Source of the DNA: an uncultured Bacteroidaceae bacterium
GTDB taxonomy: Bacteria > Bacteroidota > Bacteroidia > Bacteroidales > Bacteroidaceae
DNA length: 21,597 nucleotides
Direction of reading: 5' to 3'
NCBI GenBank assembly: GCA_934426255.1
Contig: CAKRYD010000034.1
Span: 1-21,597 of the forward strand
The notes under the pieces were generated by a model, which saw only the letters and a list, made by a program, of their open reading frames with translations, had not been told where the DNA came from and did no database searches. The position numbers were made by a program, and so were the translations under genes. This document shows positions 1-7,425 of the stretch, piece by piece. The first letter of the stretch is position 1; each line of letters opens with the position of its first letter.

Positions 1-160
1 GTATGAAGTTCATATAGACCACACTCTCATAATTCTCTCTTGCGAACTTCTGGACAATGTATGTCTTTCCGCATTGTCGAATACCTTTTATCACAAGAGG
101 CTTTCTGTCCTCAGACTCTTTCCACTTAGCTAAATATGTTTCTATTTTCCTTTTAAGCAT
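1..160 (-). CDS. AAA-family ATPase (DUF4143 type), N-terminal fragment
   Basis: Only the first 53 or so residues lie in the window; the gene runs off the left edge. Read leftward from an ATG at 158-160, the protein begins MLKRKIETYLAKWKESEDR and then carries a P-loop, GIRQCGKT (GxxxxGKT), around residues 22-29. This opening (short basic helix, KPLVIKGIRQCGKT-like strand and Walker A) is typical of the Bacteroidetes AAA ATPases that carry a DUF4143 domain further on. Their role is poorly known; DNA-associated or defence-like functions have been suggested but not settled. The frame stays open upstream to an ATG near 214, but a TAnnTTTG promoter element at 185-192 favours the start at 160. The C-terminal domains are not visible, so the family call rests on the N-terminus alone. 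Confidence 0.7.
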   Translation of the reverse strand, partial: MLKRKIETYLAKWKESEDRKPLVIKGIRQCGKTYIVQKFARENYESVVYMNFI

Positions 161-184
161 AGCGCAATCATATTCTTTCAATGG

Positions 185-192
185 CAAAGTTA
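185..192 (-). promoter_or_regulatory. -7 promoter element TAACTTTG for the AAA ATPase gene
   Basis: TAACTTTG on the minus strand matches the Bacteroidetes -7 consensus TAnnTTTG and lies 24 bases before the ATG at 160. No clear TTG (-33) is present 19-21 bases upstream, so this is a half-supported promoter. Confidence 0.4.
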
Positions 193-791
193 CACTTTTT
201 CCAGTGAATAACATTCAGGTCGGCACACTTTTTCAAATGAATAAATCACATATAGATACATTTTTTCAAGCCAATCACATTTTTTCGTGCCAAAAATCTG
301 GTGTAAACCACAGAAATCCCAAGAAAACCACTACCTTTGCATACAACAAGCGTTCTGTAACATACCTACGGAAATGTCCTATCATTCAATACCTTGTATC
401 TGATAACAGACATTCCACAAAAGGGCTGAAAAGAGGCGGTACAACACGTATATGCAAAACGATGAAATACAACGGTTTGCATTTGTCCCCACATTCTGTG
501 TATTTGTCAAAACAGAGATTGTACCGATTAAAATGAATTGTTGCTAATAATCAGTGATGTAAATATGCTGCATCGGCAAATGACCTAAAGAAAAGAAAAG
601 CATAAAAAGGGAAAATACAAGTCTGTAAATCGCATAATATCAGTGATTTTATAAGAAAGTTGTATTTTCTCTTTTTCTCCATACTTTCGTAATTTTGTTC
701 CCAGATTGTCCCACGATATTGATATGAGGGACAAAAATCTGTTCCTCCCGAAAAGGACATTAACAATAACTGAATAAAGCAGGAAACAGTC
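193..791. other. Gene-poor AT-rich stretch
   Basis: I find no convincing protein gene in these 600 bases. Open frames here are short, low-complexity and rich in Cys, Phe and Ser. A TACCTTTG at 332-339 and a TAATTTTG at 690-697 (plus strand) match the -7 consensus but lack a well-spaced TTG. The second lies about 95 bases upstream of the recombinase remnant and may be its old promoter. A 7-bp inverted repeat, TTGTCCC at 706-712 and GGGACAA at 728-734, lies in the same region. A 31-codon frame at 452-547 follows the first element, but I see no homology in it. The stretch is probably debris or the flank of a former mobile element. Confidence 0.5.
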
Positions 792-900
792 ATGGCAAAG
801 AACACAACCGTTCAAAAAGAACCTGTCTAATTACGAGAGAAGAAGTTGTCTAATTCTATACCTCGACATCTACAGAAATGGAAAGCGACATAAAGAAGGC
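792..900 (+). pseudogene. Tyrosine recombinase/integrase N-terminal remnant
   Basis: The ATG at 792 opens MAKNTTVQKEPV, then an in-frame TAA at 828-830, then LREKKLSNS in the same frame. After a frameshift the sequence continues LYLDIYRNGKRHKE. Joined, these pieces resemble the conserved start of Bacteroidetes tyrosine recombinases, whose N-terminal arm reads roughly VRLREKKLxNGxxSLYLDIYRxGKR. The SAM-like core-binding and catalytic R-H-R-Y domains are absent: after residue 40 or so the sequence no longer matches. The gene therefore carries a nonsense change, a frameshift and a large truncation, and cannot make an active recombinase. It marks this margin as a former integration site. The identification is by motif memory; the homology is short but distinctive. 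Confidence 0.65.
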
Positions 901-1026
901 TCAGCCGCCGAAAACGTGGGCAGGGATTTTAAAGGCCGGGGTGGCAAATGAAAAATGGAGGGCTAACTTTCCGGTCTGCTAAATAGTGCTTTTTTCGCTG
1001 CTCGTTATAAGGCTTGTTTTCTGTGG

Positions 1027-1052
1027 TTATTCCGATGTCCCAATCGGAATAA
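1027..1052. repeat. Perfect 10-bp inverted repeat, 6-base spacer
   Basis: TTATTCCGAT at 1027-1036 is followed by a 6-base spacer and its exact reverse complement at 1043-1052. No T-run follows on either strand, so it is not a classical terminator. It could be a protein-binding palindrome or part of the former mobile element. Confidence 0.6.
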
Positions 1053-1117
1053 ACCTTCCCATATATCTTTGAAAAGCAATAACAACATTTTTGAGCTGTT
1101 CTTGTATTGCGAAGCAT

Positions 1118-1156
1118 AAAAGCCATCGCGTTGCATGGATACGTGATGGCTTTTTT
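1118..1156 (-). terminator. Hairpin terminator downstream of the Xre antitoxin gene
   Basis: AAAAGCCATC at 1118-1127 pairs with GATGGCTTTT at 1144-1153. The stem extends by CG pairs and one G-U pair. T-runs are present on both strands (six T on plus, four on minus), so it could act in both directions. It lies about 20 bases after the antitoxin stop and is the natural end of that leftward transcript. Confidence 0.7.
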
Positions 1157-1177
1157 GTTTCTGTGCCGGCTGATGTA

Positions 1178-1489
1178 TCAGCTGATCGGTGTAATAAGTC
1201 CTACGCTGCAACCGAGGGCGGCAGCTATTCGGTAGAAGGTGGAAACTTTCGGTTCTATCTGTCCGCTTTCGATGCGCGTTATATAGGCGCGGTCTGTGCC
1301 TAATCTCCGCGCTAATTCAGCTTTGTTGATCTTGGCTCTCTTTCGTGCTTCCTCAATTATCGCACCCGTATAGAATGTATAGGCGCGTTCTTCCGCTTCG
1401 ATCCGTTCCGGTGTTCCTTCCTTGCCAAAGCGTTCATCCATCAAGGCGTCGATGTCGTAGATATCCTTTTTAATCTCTTTTGCTTGCAT
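1178..1489 (-). CDS. Xre-family antitoxin / HTH regulator (HigA-like)
   Basis: A 103-residue protein with a helical N-terminal part (1-40) and a lambda-repressor-like HTH at about residues 45-100. The core reads KAELARRLGTDRAYITRIESG, followed by PKVSTFYRIAAALG; this is the standard HTH_3 pattern. In higBA-type systems the second gene encodes such an antitoxin, which binds the toxin and represses the shared promoter. Its ATG at 1487-1489 overlaps the end of the upstream RelE-like toxin frame by 20 bases, the usual coupling of these pairs. A hairpin terminator follows at 1118-1156. Because the toxin is truncated, this is probably an orphan antitoxin that may still act as a repressor. The HTH call is firm; the antitoxin role rests on the neighbour. 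Confidence 0.85.
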   Translation of the reverse strand: MQAKEIKKDIYDIDALMDERFGKEGTPERIEAEERAYTFYTGAIIEEARKRAKINKAELARRLGTDRAYITRIESGQIEPKVSTFYRIAAALGCSVGLITPIS

Positions 1490-1676
1490 GGTAATCTTCT
1501 TTTAGTTTTAATGCCTTCTTTATTTCGTTCGCCGGTGTCTTCTGCGTTTTCTTTTGAAAACCGTTGAATAGAACTGCAATCCTGTTTCCGTCAAATATGA
1601 AGAAAATGCGGTATAATTTTTCCTTTTCATCGGTTTTGTTCTTCTGACGCAGGCAAAGGTACCAAATGTTGCAAAG
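1470..1676 (-). pseudogene. RelE/HigB-like toxin, N-terminally truncated
   Basis: Reading leftward from a TAA at 1677-1679, the frame encodes 68 residues. The last 50 or so carry the C-terminal signature of RelE/HigB (Gp49-like) mRNA interferases: KLYRIFFIFDGNRIAVLFNG, then FQKKTQKTPANEIKKALKLK. Full-length relatives have roughly 100-115 residues, so about 35-45 N-terminal residues are missing. There is no ATG in frame. The stop (1470-1472) overlaps the Xre antitoxin start by 20 bases, fixing this as the partner toxin. A promoter-like TTG-N20-TACCTTTG (1654-1684) lies inside the remaining frame, so transcription may begin within it and serve only the antitoxin. Use of an alternative start codon cannot be excluded, but a toxin lacking its first helices is likely dead. 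Confidence 0.75.
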
Positions 1677-1684
1677 TTATACAA
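1654..1684 (-). promoter_or_regulatory. Promoter (TTG-N20-TACCTTTG) of the toxin-antitoxin remnant
   Basis: On the minus strand TTG (1682-1684) is followed after 20 bases by TACCTTTG (1654-1661), matching the Bacteroidetes consensus. A second -7-like element, TAACTTTG, lies at 1672-1679 without a well-placed TTG. Transcription from the first would start near 1647, inside the truncated toxin frame, and run into the antitoxin gene. Confidence 0.55.
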
Positions 1685-1818
1685 CAAAATGACCGGTTAT
1701 TTTAGTTCCGGCAGTTATGTTCGGGCGTGTTTGTTCCTTTTTATCATTCTATTTTGCGTCCATGCGGTTATGCCGGTGTTCATTGCATGCTGTCTTATGA
1801 AAAATGGAAGGCCGAGTG

Positions 1819-1851
1819 TTGGCGGCATATGGGTTTAAATGCGTATTTTTG
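1819..1851 (+). promoter_or_regulatory. Promoter of the uvrD operon
   Basis: TTG at 1819-1821 and TATTTTTG at 1844-1851 are separated by 22 bases, slightly longer than the usual 19-21. The predicted transcription start near 1858 lies after the upstream in-frame ATGs at 1727, 1787 and 1829. This supports the GTG at 1877 as the true start of the helicase. Confidence 0.55.
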
Positions 1852-1876
1852 CAGCCATAAGAAAAAGAATAGGGGT

Positions 1877-4165
1877 GTGAAAGTGGATTTCGAAAGGGAG
1901 TTGAACGAGTCGCAGCTCCGTGCGGTGGAATATTGCGAGGGGCCTTCGCTGGTGATAGCCGGCGCGGGCTCGGGCAAGACGCGCGTATTGACCTATAAGA
2001 TTGCCTATCTGATGCAGGAAAAGGGGCTGGCGCCATGGAGCATCCTGGCTTTGACGTTTACCAACAAGGCTGCCCGCGAAATGAAGGAGCGCATAGCCGG
2101 ACTGGTGGGCGAGACCAAGGCCTCTGCGCTGTGGATGGGCACGTTTCACTCGCTGTTCAGCCGCATGCTGCGCCGGGAGGCGGCTTTGACGGGCTTCACG
2201 CCTAATTTTACCATCTATCAGCCGGCCGACTCGAAGAGCCTGGTCAAGGAAATGGTCAAGGAAATGGGCTTAGACGATAAAGTCTATAAGCCGGCCTCGG
2301 TGTGTGCCCGCATCTCGGAGGCCAAGAATGCCCTGGTGATGCCCGAGGCCTATGCCGGCGACCCTTCGACCTATAAGCGCGACGCGGAGGCCGGACTGCC
2401 CATGACGGGCGTGCTCTATAAGGAGTATGCCCGGCGCATGGGGCGCGCCAACGCCATGGATTTCGACGATTTGCTGCTCAACACCTACCTGCTCTTTGTG
2501 AACCACCCCGAAACGTGTCGCAAATATGCCGAAAGGTTTTCGTATATCCTGGTGGATGAATATCAGGACACCAACTTTGCCCAGTTTCGCATATTGCAGT
2601 TGCTGGCGCAGACCACGGGGCGCATCTGCGTGGTGGGCGACGACGCGCAGAGCATCTACAGTTTTCGCGGAGCAAGGATTGACAACATATTGCAGTTTAC
2701 CGACCTGTACAAGGGGGCGCGGCTCTTCAAGCTGGAACAGAACTACCGTTCCACGCAAACCATCGTAGAGGCGGCCAACAGTTTGATTTCGTATAACAAA
2801 CGGCAGATCAGAAAACAGGTGTTCAGCAAAAACGATGAGGGAAGTCCGCTGCTGCTCAACATTGCCTATAGCGATGTGGAAGAGGGCGAGATAGTGTGCA
2901 GCCGCATCGTGCGGCTGCACCGCGATGAGGGAGTGCCCTACGGACAGATGGCCGTGCTCTATCGCACCAACGCCCAAAGCCGCATTTTCGAGGAAGGCCT
3001 GCGAGGGCGCTCGGTGCCTTATCGCATCTATGGCGGACAGTCGTTTTACGATCAGAAGGAGATTCGCGATGTCTTGGCCTATTTTCGCCTCACGGTCAAC
3101 CCGAACGACGAGGAGGCGCTGAAACGCATCATCAATGTGCCCAAGCGCGGCATCGGCACTACCACCGTGGGACGGCTTATACAGTGTGCCCATGAAAACG
3201 GGTGGGGCATAGGCGACGTTGTGGCCCATGCACGGAAATATTTGCCCTCGCTGAGTGCTGCCACGCTGAAAAAGATTGAAGGGTTTCACCACATGATGGC
3301 GGGCTTCACGGAGAGCCTTGCCAAGGATGATGCCTATACGCTGGGCGAGAGGATTCTGAAGGAAAGCGGCATCTGGCGCGAGGCCTACCGACAGAACGAT
3401 GCCGAGAGCATGGAGGTGCAAAACAATCTGTCGGAGCTGCTCAACGGCATCAATACGTTTGTGGAGATGCAGCGCGAGAGCGGTGAGGAGAGCCGCCTGC
3501 TGCTGACCGACTATCTGAGCGAAGTGTCGTTGCTTTCGGACCAGGACAGCGACGACGGCGACGATGACGACCGTGTGACACTGATGACCGTCCATGCCGC
3601 CAAAGGGCTGGAATTTGATGCCGTGTTTGTGGTGGGGATGGAGGAGAACCTTTTTCCGAACGCCATGTGCATGCATTCGGAACGCCAGTTGGAGGAAGAG
3701 CGCAGGCTGTTTTATGTGGCCCTCACGCGCGCCCGGCGATATTGCTACCTGAGTGCGTCGAAGTCGAGGTTCAAATATGGCAAGATGGAGTTTTGCGAAC
3801 CCAGTTCGTTTCTTTACGAGATAGACCGCCGCTATCTGCGGATGGAAAGCGGCCGCACCACGGCCCGCCATGACGACGAGCGCGAGGCGCAACCCATCGC
3901 GGGCGGAGCCGCAATAGGGGTGCAACGGCGTTTGAAGCCCGTAGGCCGGGCCGAAGCAACGGCCGGTGACAAGCAGCACGAACAGGCGATGGTTGACGGC
4001 CGCCTATTGCGCGTGGGCGACAGGGTGGAACACGAACGCTTCGGGCAAGGCACCATTGCCGCCCTGGAAGGCGAAGAGGGCAACATAAAAGCATTGATAG
4101 AATTTGATAACAGCGGGAAAAAGAAGCTGTTGCTAAAATATGCGAAAGTAAAGATTGTAAAGTAA
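1877..4165 (+). CDS. pcrA: ATP-dependent DNA helicase UvrD/PcrA
   Basis: A superfamily 1A 3'-5' helicase of 762 residues, used in nucleotide-excision and mismatch repair and in clearing recombinase or stalled polymerase from DNA. From the GTG at 1877 (MKVDFERELNESQ...) the motifs appear in order: the Q-motif Gln13, Walker A AGAGSGKT (28-35), motif Ia TFTNKAA, Walker B LVDEYQD, motif III VVGDDAQSIYSFRGA, motif IV/V region with LMTVHAAKGLEF, and motif VI VALTRARR. The C-terminus ends in a Tudor-like module (VGDRVEHERFGQGTIAALEG...), which in PcrA contacts RNA polymerase. The frame is open back to 1727, but the extra residues are low-quality and a promoter lies at 1819-1851, so I chose the GTG. 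It is the first gene of an operon, with an 18-base gap to the methyltransferase. Codons are GC-rich compared with both flanks. Confidence 0.93.
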   Translation: MKVDFERELNESQLRAVEYCEGPSLVIAGAGSGKTRVLTYKIAYLMQEKGLAPWSILALTFTNKAAREMKERIAGLVGETKASALWMGTFHSLFSRMLRREAALTGFTPNFTIYQPADSKSLVKEMVKEMGLDDKVYKPASVCARISEAKNALVMPEAYAGDPSTYKRDAEAGLPMTGVLYKEYARRMGRANAMDFDDLLLNTYLLFVNHPETCRKYAERFSYILVDEYQDTNFAQFRILQLLAQTTGRICVVGDDAQSIYSFRGARIDNILQFTDLYKGARLFKLEQNYRSTQTIVEAANSLISYNKRQIRKQVFSKNDEGSPLLLNIAYSDVEEGEIVCSRIVRLHRDEGVPYGQMAVLYRTNAQSRIFEEGLRGRSVPYRIYGGQSFYDQKEIRDVLAYFRLTVNPNDEEALKRIINVPKRGIGTTTVGRLIQCAHENGWGIGDVVAHARKYLPSLSAATLKKIEGFHHMMAGFTESLAKDDAYTLGERILKESGIWREAYRQNDAESMEVQNNLSELLNGINTFVEMQRESGEESRLLLTDYLSEVSLLSDQDSDDGDDDDRVTLMTVHAAKGLEFDAVFVVGMEENLFPNAMCMHSERQLEEERRLFYVALTRARRYCYLSASKSRFKYGKMEFCEPSSFLYEIDRRYLRMESGRTTARHDDEREAQPIAGGAAIGVQRRLKPVGRAEATAGDKQHEQAMVDGRLLRVGDRVEHERFGQGTIAALEGEEGNIKALIEFDNSGKKKLLLKYAKVKIVK

Positions 4166-4183
4166 TCAGGAATCAGGAAAAAC

Positions 4184-5620
4184 ATGAGAAAGAAAAAACC
4201 GCTGCCTATATTGGAGAGTGTCGAAATAACCGGTTTTGCCGCCGAAGGAAAAGCCGTGGCCCGTGTCAACGACATGGTGGTGTTTGTGCCCTATGCTGCA
4301 CCGGGCGATGTGGTGGACCTGCAGGTGGTGCGCAAAAAACACAGCTATTGCGAGGCAAAAATTATCGGATTCCATCGCTATTCCGACGAACGGGTAACTC
4401 CGATGTGCTCTCATTTCGGGGTGTGCGGCGGATGCAAATGGCAACATTTGCGCTATGACCGCCAAACGGCCTATAAGCAGCAGCAAGTGGCAGACACCCT
4501 GAAGCGCATAGGAAAGATAGAATTGCCCGAAATAACTCCCATCGTGGGAGCCGAAAAGACGGAATATTATCGCAACAAAATAGAATTCAGCTTCAGCAAC
4601 AAGCGTTGGCTGACACAGGACGAGGTGGATCGGGAGGTGAAGTATGACCAGATGAACGGTGTGGGGTTTCACATACCCGGAGCGTTCGACAAGGTGCTCG
4701 ACATTGAGGACTGCCATTTGATGGAGCCGTTTCAGAACAAGGTGCGCAACGGTGTGCGCGCCTTTGCGCTGCAAAACGGAATGGAGTTTTTTGATCTGCG
4801 CCTGCAAAGAGGCGTATTGCGCGACATGATGTTTCGCACGTCCAATTCGGGCGAGAAAATGCTGGTGTTCCAGTTTTACATGACATCGGCCCACGAGCGC
4901 GAACAAAGCAGGATGGTGATGGATTATGTGGACCGCACTTTTCCGGAAATCACAACCATAGTGTGGGTGAACAATCTCAAATGCAATGACACGCTTCAGG
5001 ATTTGCCGCTGAACACCTACAAGGGCAGCGGTTATGTATATGAACTGATGGAAAACCTGAAGTTTAAGGTGGGGTCGAAAAGCTTTTACCAAACCAACAA
5101 CGACCAGGCCTACGAACTTTACAAGATAGTGCGCAGCTATTGCGGCCTTACGGGTAACGAACTGGTGTATGACCTGTATACCGGTACGGGAACGATTGCC
5201 AACTTTGTGGCAGCAGGGGCACGGCGCGTCATAGGTATCGAGTATGTGCCCGATGCCATTGAAGATGCCAAGGTGAACGCACGCATCAACGGCATAGATA
5301 ACGCCGAATTTATAGCCGGTGATATGAAAGACGTTCTCAACGAAGAATTTATCCGTACCAACGGCCGCCCCGATGTGATCATTACCGATCCGCCTCGTGC
5401 CGGCATGCATCCCGATGTGGTCGAGACCATACTTTATGCTGCCCCCAAAAGAATTGTCTATGTGAGTTGCAATCCGGCCACTCAGGCACGCGACCTGGCG
5501 GCATTGGACAAGGCTTATGAAGTGAAGGCCTATTGTCCGGTGGATATGTTTCCACATACGCAGCATGTCGAAAACGTGGTGATGATGGAGGCCCGCAATC
5601 ATGATGCCACACAGCTATAG
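4184..5620 (+). CDS. rlmD: 23S rRNA (uracil-C5)-methyltransferase, RlmD/RumA family
   Basis: A 478-residue SAM-dependent enzyme that methylates C5 of a uridine in 23S rRNA (U1939 in E. coli for RlmD; the exact target here is inferred). The N-terminus (about 10-65) is a TRAM RNA-binding domain. The iron-sulfur cysteines are C75, C81 and C84 (CSHFGVCGGC), with the likely fourth at C177 (DIEDCHLM). The SAM motif is LVYDLYTGTGTIA (327-339), the substrate motif TDPPRAGMHP (401-410) and the catalytic nucleophile C429 in YVSCNPATQARDL. The closing DMFPHTQHVENVV (454-466) is also conserved. All cluster ligands and the nucleophile are present, so it should be active. It follows the helicase by 18 bases and its end overlaps the next gene by 20 bases. 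RlmCD or TrmA-like specificity cannot be excluded from sequence. Confidence 0.92.
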   Translation: MRKKKPLPILESVEITGFAAEGKAVARVNDMVVFVPYAAPGDVVDLQVVRKKHSYCEAKIIGFHRYSDERVTPMCSHFGVCGGCKWQHLRYDRQTAYKQQQVADTLKRIGKIELPEITPIVGAEKTEYYRNKIEFSFSNKRWLTQDEVDREVKYDQMNGVGFHIPGAFDKVLDIEDCHLMEPFQNKVRNGVRAFALQNGMEFFDLRLQRGVLRDMMFRTSNSGEKMLVFQFYMTSAHEREQSRMVMDYVDRTFPEITTIVWVNNLKCNDTLQDLPLNTYKGSGYVYELMENLKFKVGSKSFYQTNNDQAYELYKIVRSYCGLTGNELVYDLYTGTGTIANFVAAGARRVIGIEYVPDAIEDAKVNARINGIDNAEFIAGDMKDVLNEEFIRTNGRPDVIITDPPRAGMHPDVVETILYAAPKRIVYVSCNPATQARDLAALDKAYEVKAYCPVDMFPHTQHVENVVMMEARNHDATQL

Positions 5621-6311
5621 CGCAACCCTGTCGGGGATGCTCCGGCAATATGCCGAAGCCCGAAATTGGGAAGGCATGAAACGCTATCTGGCAGTGCTGA
5701 GCCATTCGCAGTTTCGCGCGGCCGGCAACCTGTTGAGCGAAGAGACGTTGCCGGCACTCTCGGGCAATGACTTCTGGGAATGCTTCCTGTGTATTGTGCC
5801 AACGCACCCGAAAGCCTATCTCACAACGTTTCTCAAAGCGGCGAAGCGGCTTTACCGTGACAAACGCCTGGAAATAGACAATGAAAGCTTCGGTCGGTTC
5901 GGGCAATGGGTGTATGAGCATGAAAGTGTCGTTGACGAGAAAAAAACAGTCGAAGCATTGCTGCCCGTTGTCCGCACGCCTGAAGAGGTGAGCCTGCTGT
6001 TTAAAATGTTCGGTATAGAAAATATCCGGAAAAAGGTGGCTTATCTGATGCCATGTGGCAGCGTGACAACCTATTACGCGCTTTTTCAATGCTTCAGGCA
6101 ACTGGATCATTACCCCGACTTGCTTTCGGCCTATTGCAACCGGTTGATGGCCAAAGGCGACGACAGAGCTTTCAACCTGGTGAGCATCATGAAATGCTAT
6201 TTCGGCCTGCCCTCGGTAAAGGGGCATTTCTCGTTGAAACTGAGTGCTTACGAATTGTCGCGCTTAGACGCTTCTTTTGAAGATTTCAAAAGCATCATCT
6301 GCCGCATATAA
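5601..6311 (+). CDS. Conserved-looking hypothetical protein, third gene of the uvrD operon
   Basis: I do not recognise this 236-residue protein. It appears soluble and mostly helical, with many Leu, Arg and aromatic residues, no signal peptide and no membrane segment. Repeated short helices (for example LRQYAEARNWEGMKRYLAVL near the start) hint at an alpha-solenoid, but I see no canonical TPR or HEAT repeat. The ATG at 5601 overlaps the end of the methyltransferase gene by 20 bases, suggesting translational coupling. An ATG-ATG doublet at the start leaves the first codon uncertain by three bases. Base composition matches the two upstream genes, so it is probably native and co-transcribed. It ends 22 bases from the convergent pseudouridine synthase gene. 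Confidence 0.75.
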   Translation: MMPHSYSATLSGMLRQYAEARNWEGMKRYLAVLSHSQFRAAGNLLSEETLPALSGNDFWECFLCIVPTHPKAYLTTFLKAAKRLYRDKRLEIDNESFGRFGQWVYEHESVVDEKKTVEALLPVVRTPEEVSLLFKMFGIENIRKKVAYLMPCGSVTTYYALFQCFRQLDHYPDLLSAYCNRLMAKGDDRAFNLVSIMKCYFGLPSVKGHFSLKLSAYELSRLDASFEDFKSIICRI

Positions 6312-6333
6312 GGCAAACAATGCTGCCAGACAG

Positions 6334-7230
6334 CTAAAAAACAGTGCGAAAGGCTGCAGGGTAGGGCGTTTCGAATCTTAGAATCTGCCTTGTCACAGGA
6401 TGTTCGAAATCGAGGCGGAAAGCATGAAGCCCCAAGCGGCCGATGGGGTTGTCGTCCTCGAAACCGTATTTCAAATCGCCCACAACGGGATGGCGCATGT
6501 CCTGCATATGGACACGTATCTGGTTTTTACGACCGGTTTCAAGGCTCAGTTCCACCAGCGAATAGCGCTCGGATGTGCGTACTGTATGGAAATGTGTAAC
6601 AGCGTATTTACCCCCGTTATCGAAAGGACTGCTATAGGTGAAATAATACTTGTCGTCTTTTAGCCAGCTGCGCATGGTTCCGTCGGTCTGCTGCATCTTT
6701 CCACTAACCAAGGCCACGTAGCGACGGTCTTTAATTAGGGCTTGCCAATTGTTGACCAACAGTTGTTGCACCTCGGACGATTTGGCAAAAATCATGAGGC
6801 CGGAAGTTTCGCGGTCCAGGCGGTGAACAACATGCGCTGTGCAATGCTGGCGAGAATGCCTGAAGTAATTGTCGAGAATGGACTTGATGCAAAAAGAATG
6901 GTGGTCGCTTTGCATGGAAAGAATGCCGGGATTCTTGTCGATAACAACCAGCCAACGATCTTCGTAAACCAAAGAAATATAAGGATTGTCGGGGAAAACA
7001 TTGCTCATCGGCTTCACCATCTCAACGCGCATGCCGGGATGTAGCATGTAGTCGAACTGACTGATGCGTTTGCCGTTGACAGCGAAAAGTTTTTTGGACA
7101 GAAAGCTCTTGATTTTGTTGCGACTCAAATCCTTGATGTTGGCATTCAGAAAGTCAAGCAACTGAATGTCCTCGTTGACTTGTAGCGTTTTTAAAACCGT
7201 CTGACGATTTCGTGTTTTTTGTTGAACCAT
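6334..7230 (-). CDS. RluA-family RNA pseudouridine synthase
   Basis: A 298-residue enzyme converting uridine to pseudouridine in rRNA or tRNA. An N-terminal S4 RNA-binding domain covers about residues 20-75 (LLDFLNANIKDLSRNKIKSF onward). The catalytic motif HRLDRETSG lies at 136-144, with D139 as the conserved catalytic aspartate; the later RKNQIRVHM and HPVVGDLKYG segments are also typical. I set the start at the ATG at 7228-7230 (MVQQKTRNRQTVLK). The frame stays open 74 codons further, but that extension only translates a 21-bp DNA repeat into a DSYEKN-type repeat and includes the promoter at 7285-7314. The target nucleotide cannot be assigned. It is convergent with the preceding operon and divergent from the TamB-like gene. 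Confidence 0.9.
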   Translation of the reverse strand: MVQQKTRNRQTVLKTLQVNEDIQLLDFLNANIKDLSRNKIKSFLSKKLFAVNGKRISQFDYMLHPGMRVEMVKPMSNVFPDNPYISLVYEDRWLVVIDKNPGILSMQSDHHSFCIKSILDNYFRHSRQHCTAHVVHRLDRETSGLMIFAKSSEVQQLLVNNWQALIKDRRYVALVSGKMQQTDGTMRSWLKDDKYYFTYSSPFDNGGKYAVTHFHTVRTSERYSLVELSLETGRKNQIRVHMQDMRHPVVGDLKYGFEDDNPIGRLGLHAFRLDFEHPVTRQILRFETPYPAAFRTVF

Positions 7231-7284
7231 TGATTTCGATGGGCTTTGAGATAAAGGCCAGTGGCCGTTGTTGCATACCGGCTG

Positions 7285-7314
7285 CAAAGTTAAGGCAATC
7301 ACGTCGAATCCCAA
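7285..7314 (-). promoter_or_regulatory. Consensus promoter of the pseudouridine synthase gene
   Basis: On the minus strand TTG (7312-7314) is followed after exactly 19 bases by TAACTTTG (7285-7292), a perfect match to the Bacteroidetes consensus. Transcription should begin near 7278, leaving a leader of about 48 bases before the ATG at 7230. The first unit of the 21-bp array overlaps the -33 element. Confidence 0.75.
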
Positions 7315-7425
7315 TGTTTTTCCTGTCGAATCTCCATTCTTCTCACGCGATTCAGCATTTTTCTCACACGAATCTTCGTTTTTTTCGTACGAATCAACGT
7401 TCTTCTCGTACGAGTCTCCATGTTT
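7300..7425. repeat. Six-unit 21-bp tandem array upstream of the pseudouridine synthase promoter
   Basis: Six units of exactly 21 bp start at 7300, 7321, 7342, 7363, 7384 and 7405. Each carries a core related to the palindrome TCGTACGA followed by ATC, then a T-rich tail; examples are CTCACACGAATC, TTCGTACGAATC and CTCGTACGAGTC. The units have diverged, but the period does not drift. The first unit overlaps the -33 box of the leftward promoter. There are no unique spacers, so it is not a CRISPR array. The leftward frame through it encodes a DSYEKN-type heptad, which I regard as accidental because it lies upstream of the promoter. Confidence 0.85.

Noticed and set aside
57..536. A 159-codon open frame on the plus strand
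   Set aside because: It begins over the antisense of the AAA ATPase gene, has low-quality composition and no recognisable motif.
551..815. Two overlapping short leftward frames rich in Phe, Cys and Leu
   Set aside because: AT-rich composition explains them; they overlap each other in different frames and show no family signature.
1727..1876. N-terminal extension of the helicase to the ATG at 1727
   Set aside because: The extra 50 residues do not resemble helicase N-termini, and a promoter lies inside this stretch.
2270..3979. A 569-codon frame antisense to the helicase
   Set aside because: It is a long shadow frame caused by the GC-rich codon bias of the helicase gene; the helicase motifs are intact on the plus strand.
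4166..5602. A 478-codon frame antisense to the methyltransferase
   Set aside because: Shadow of the rlmD gene: the plus-strand frame has all cluster, SAM and catalytic motifs, whereas the antisense product is His-rich and unlike any protein I know.
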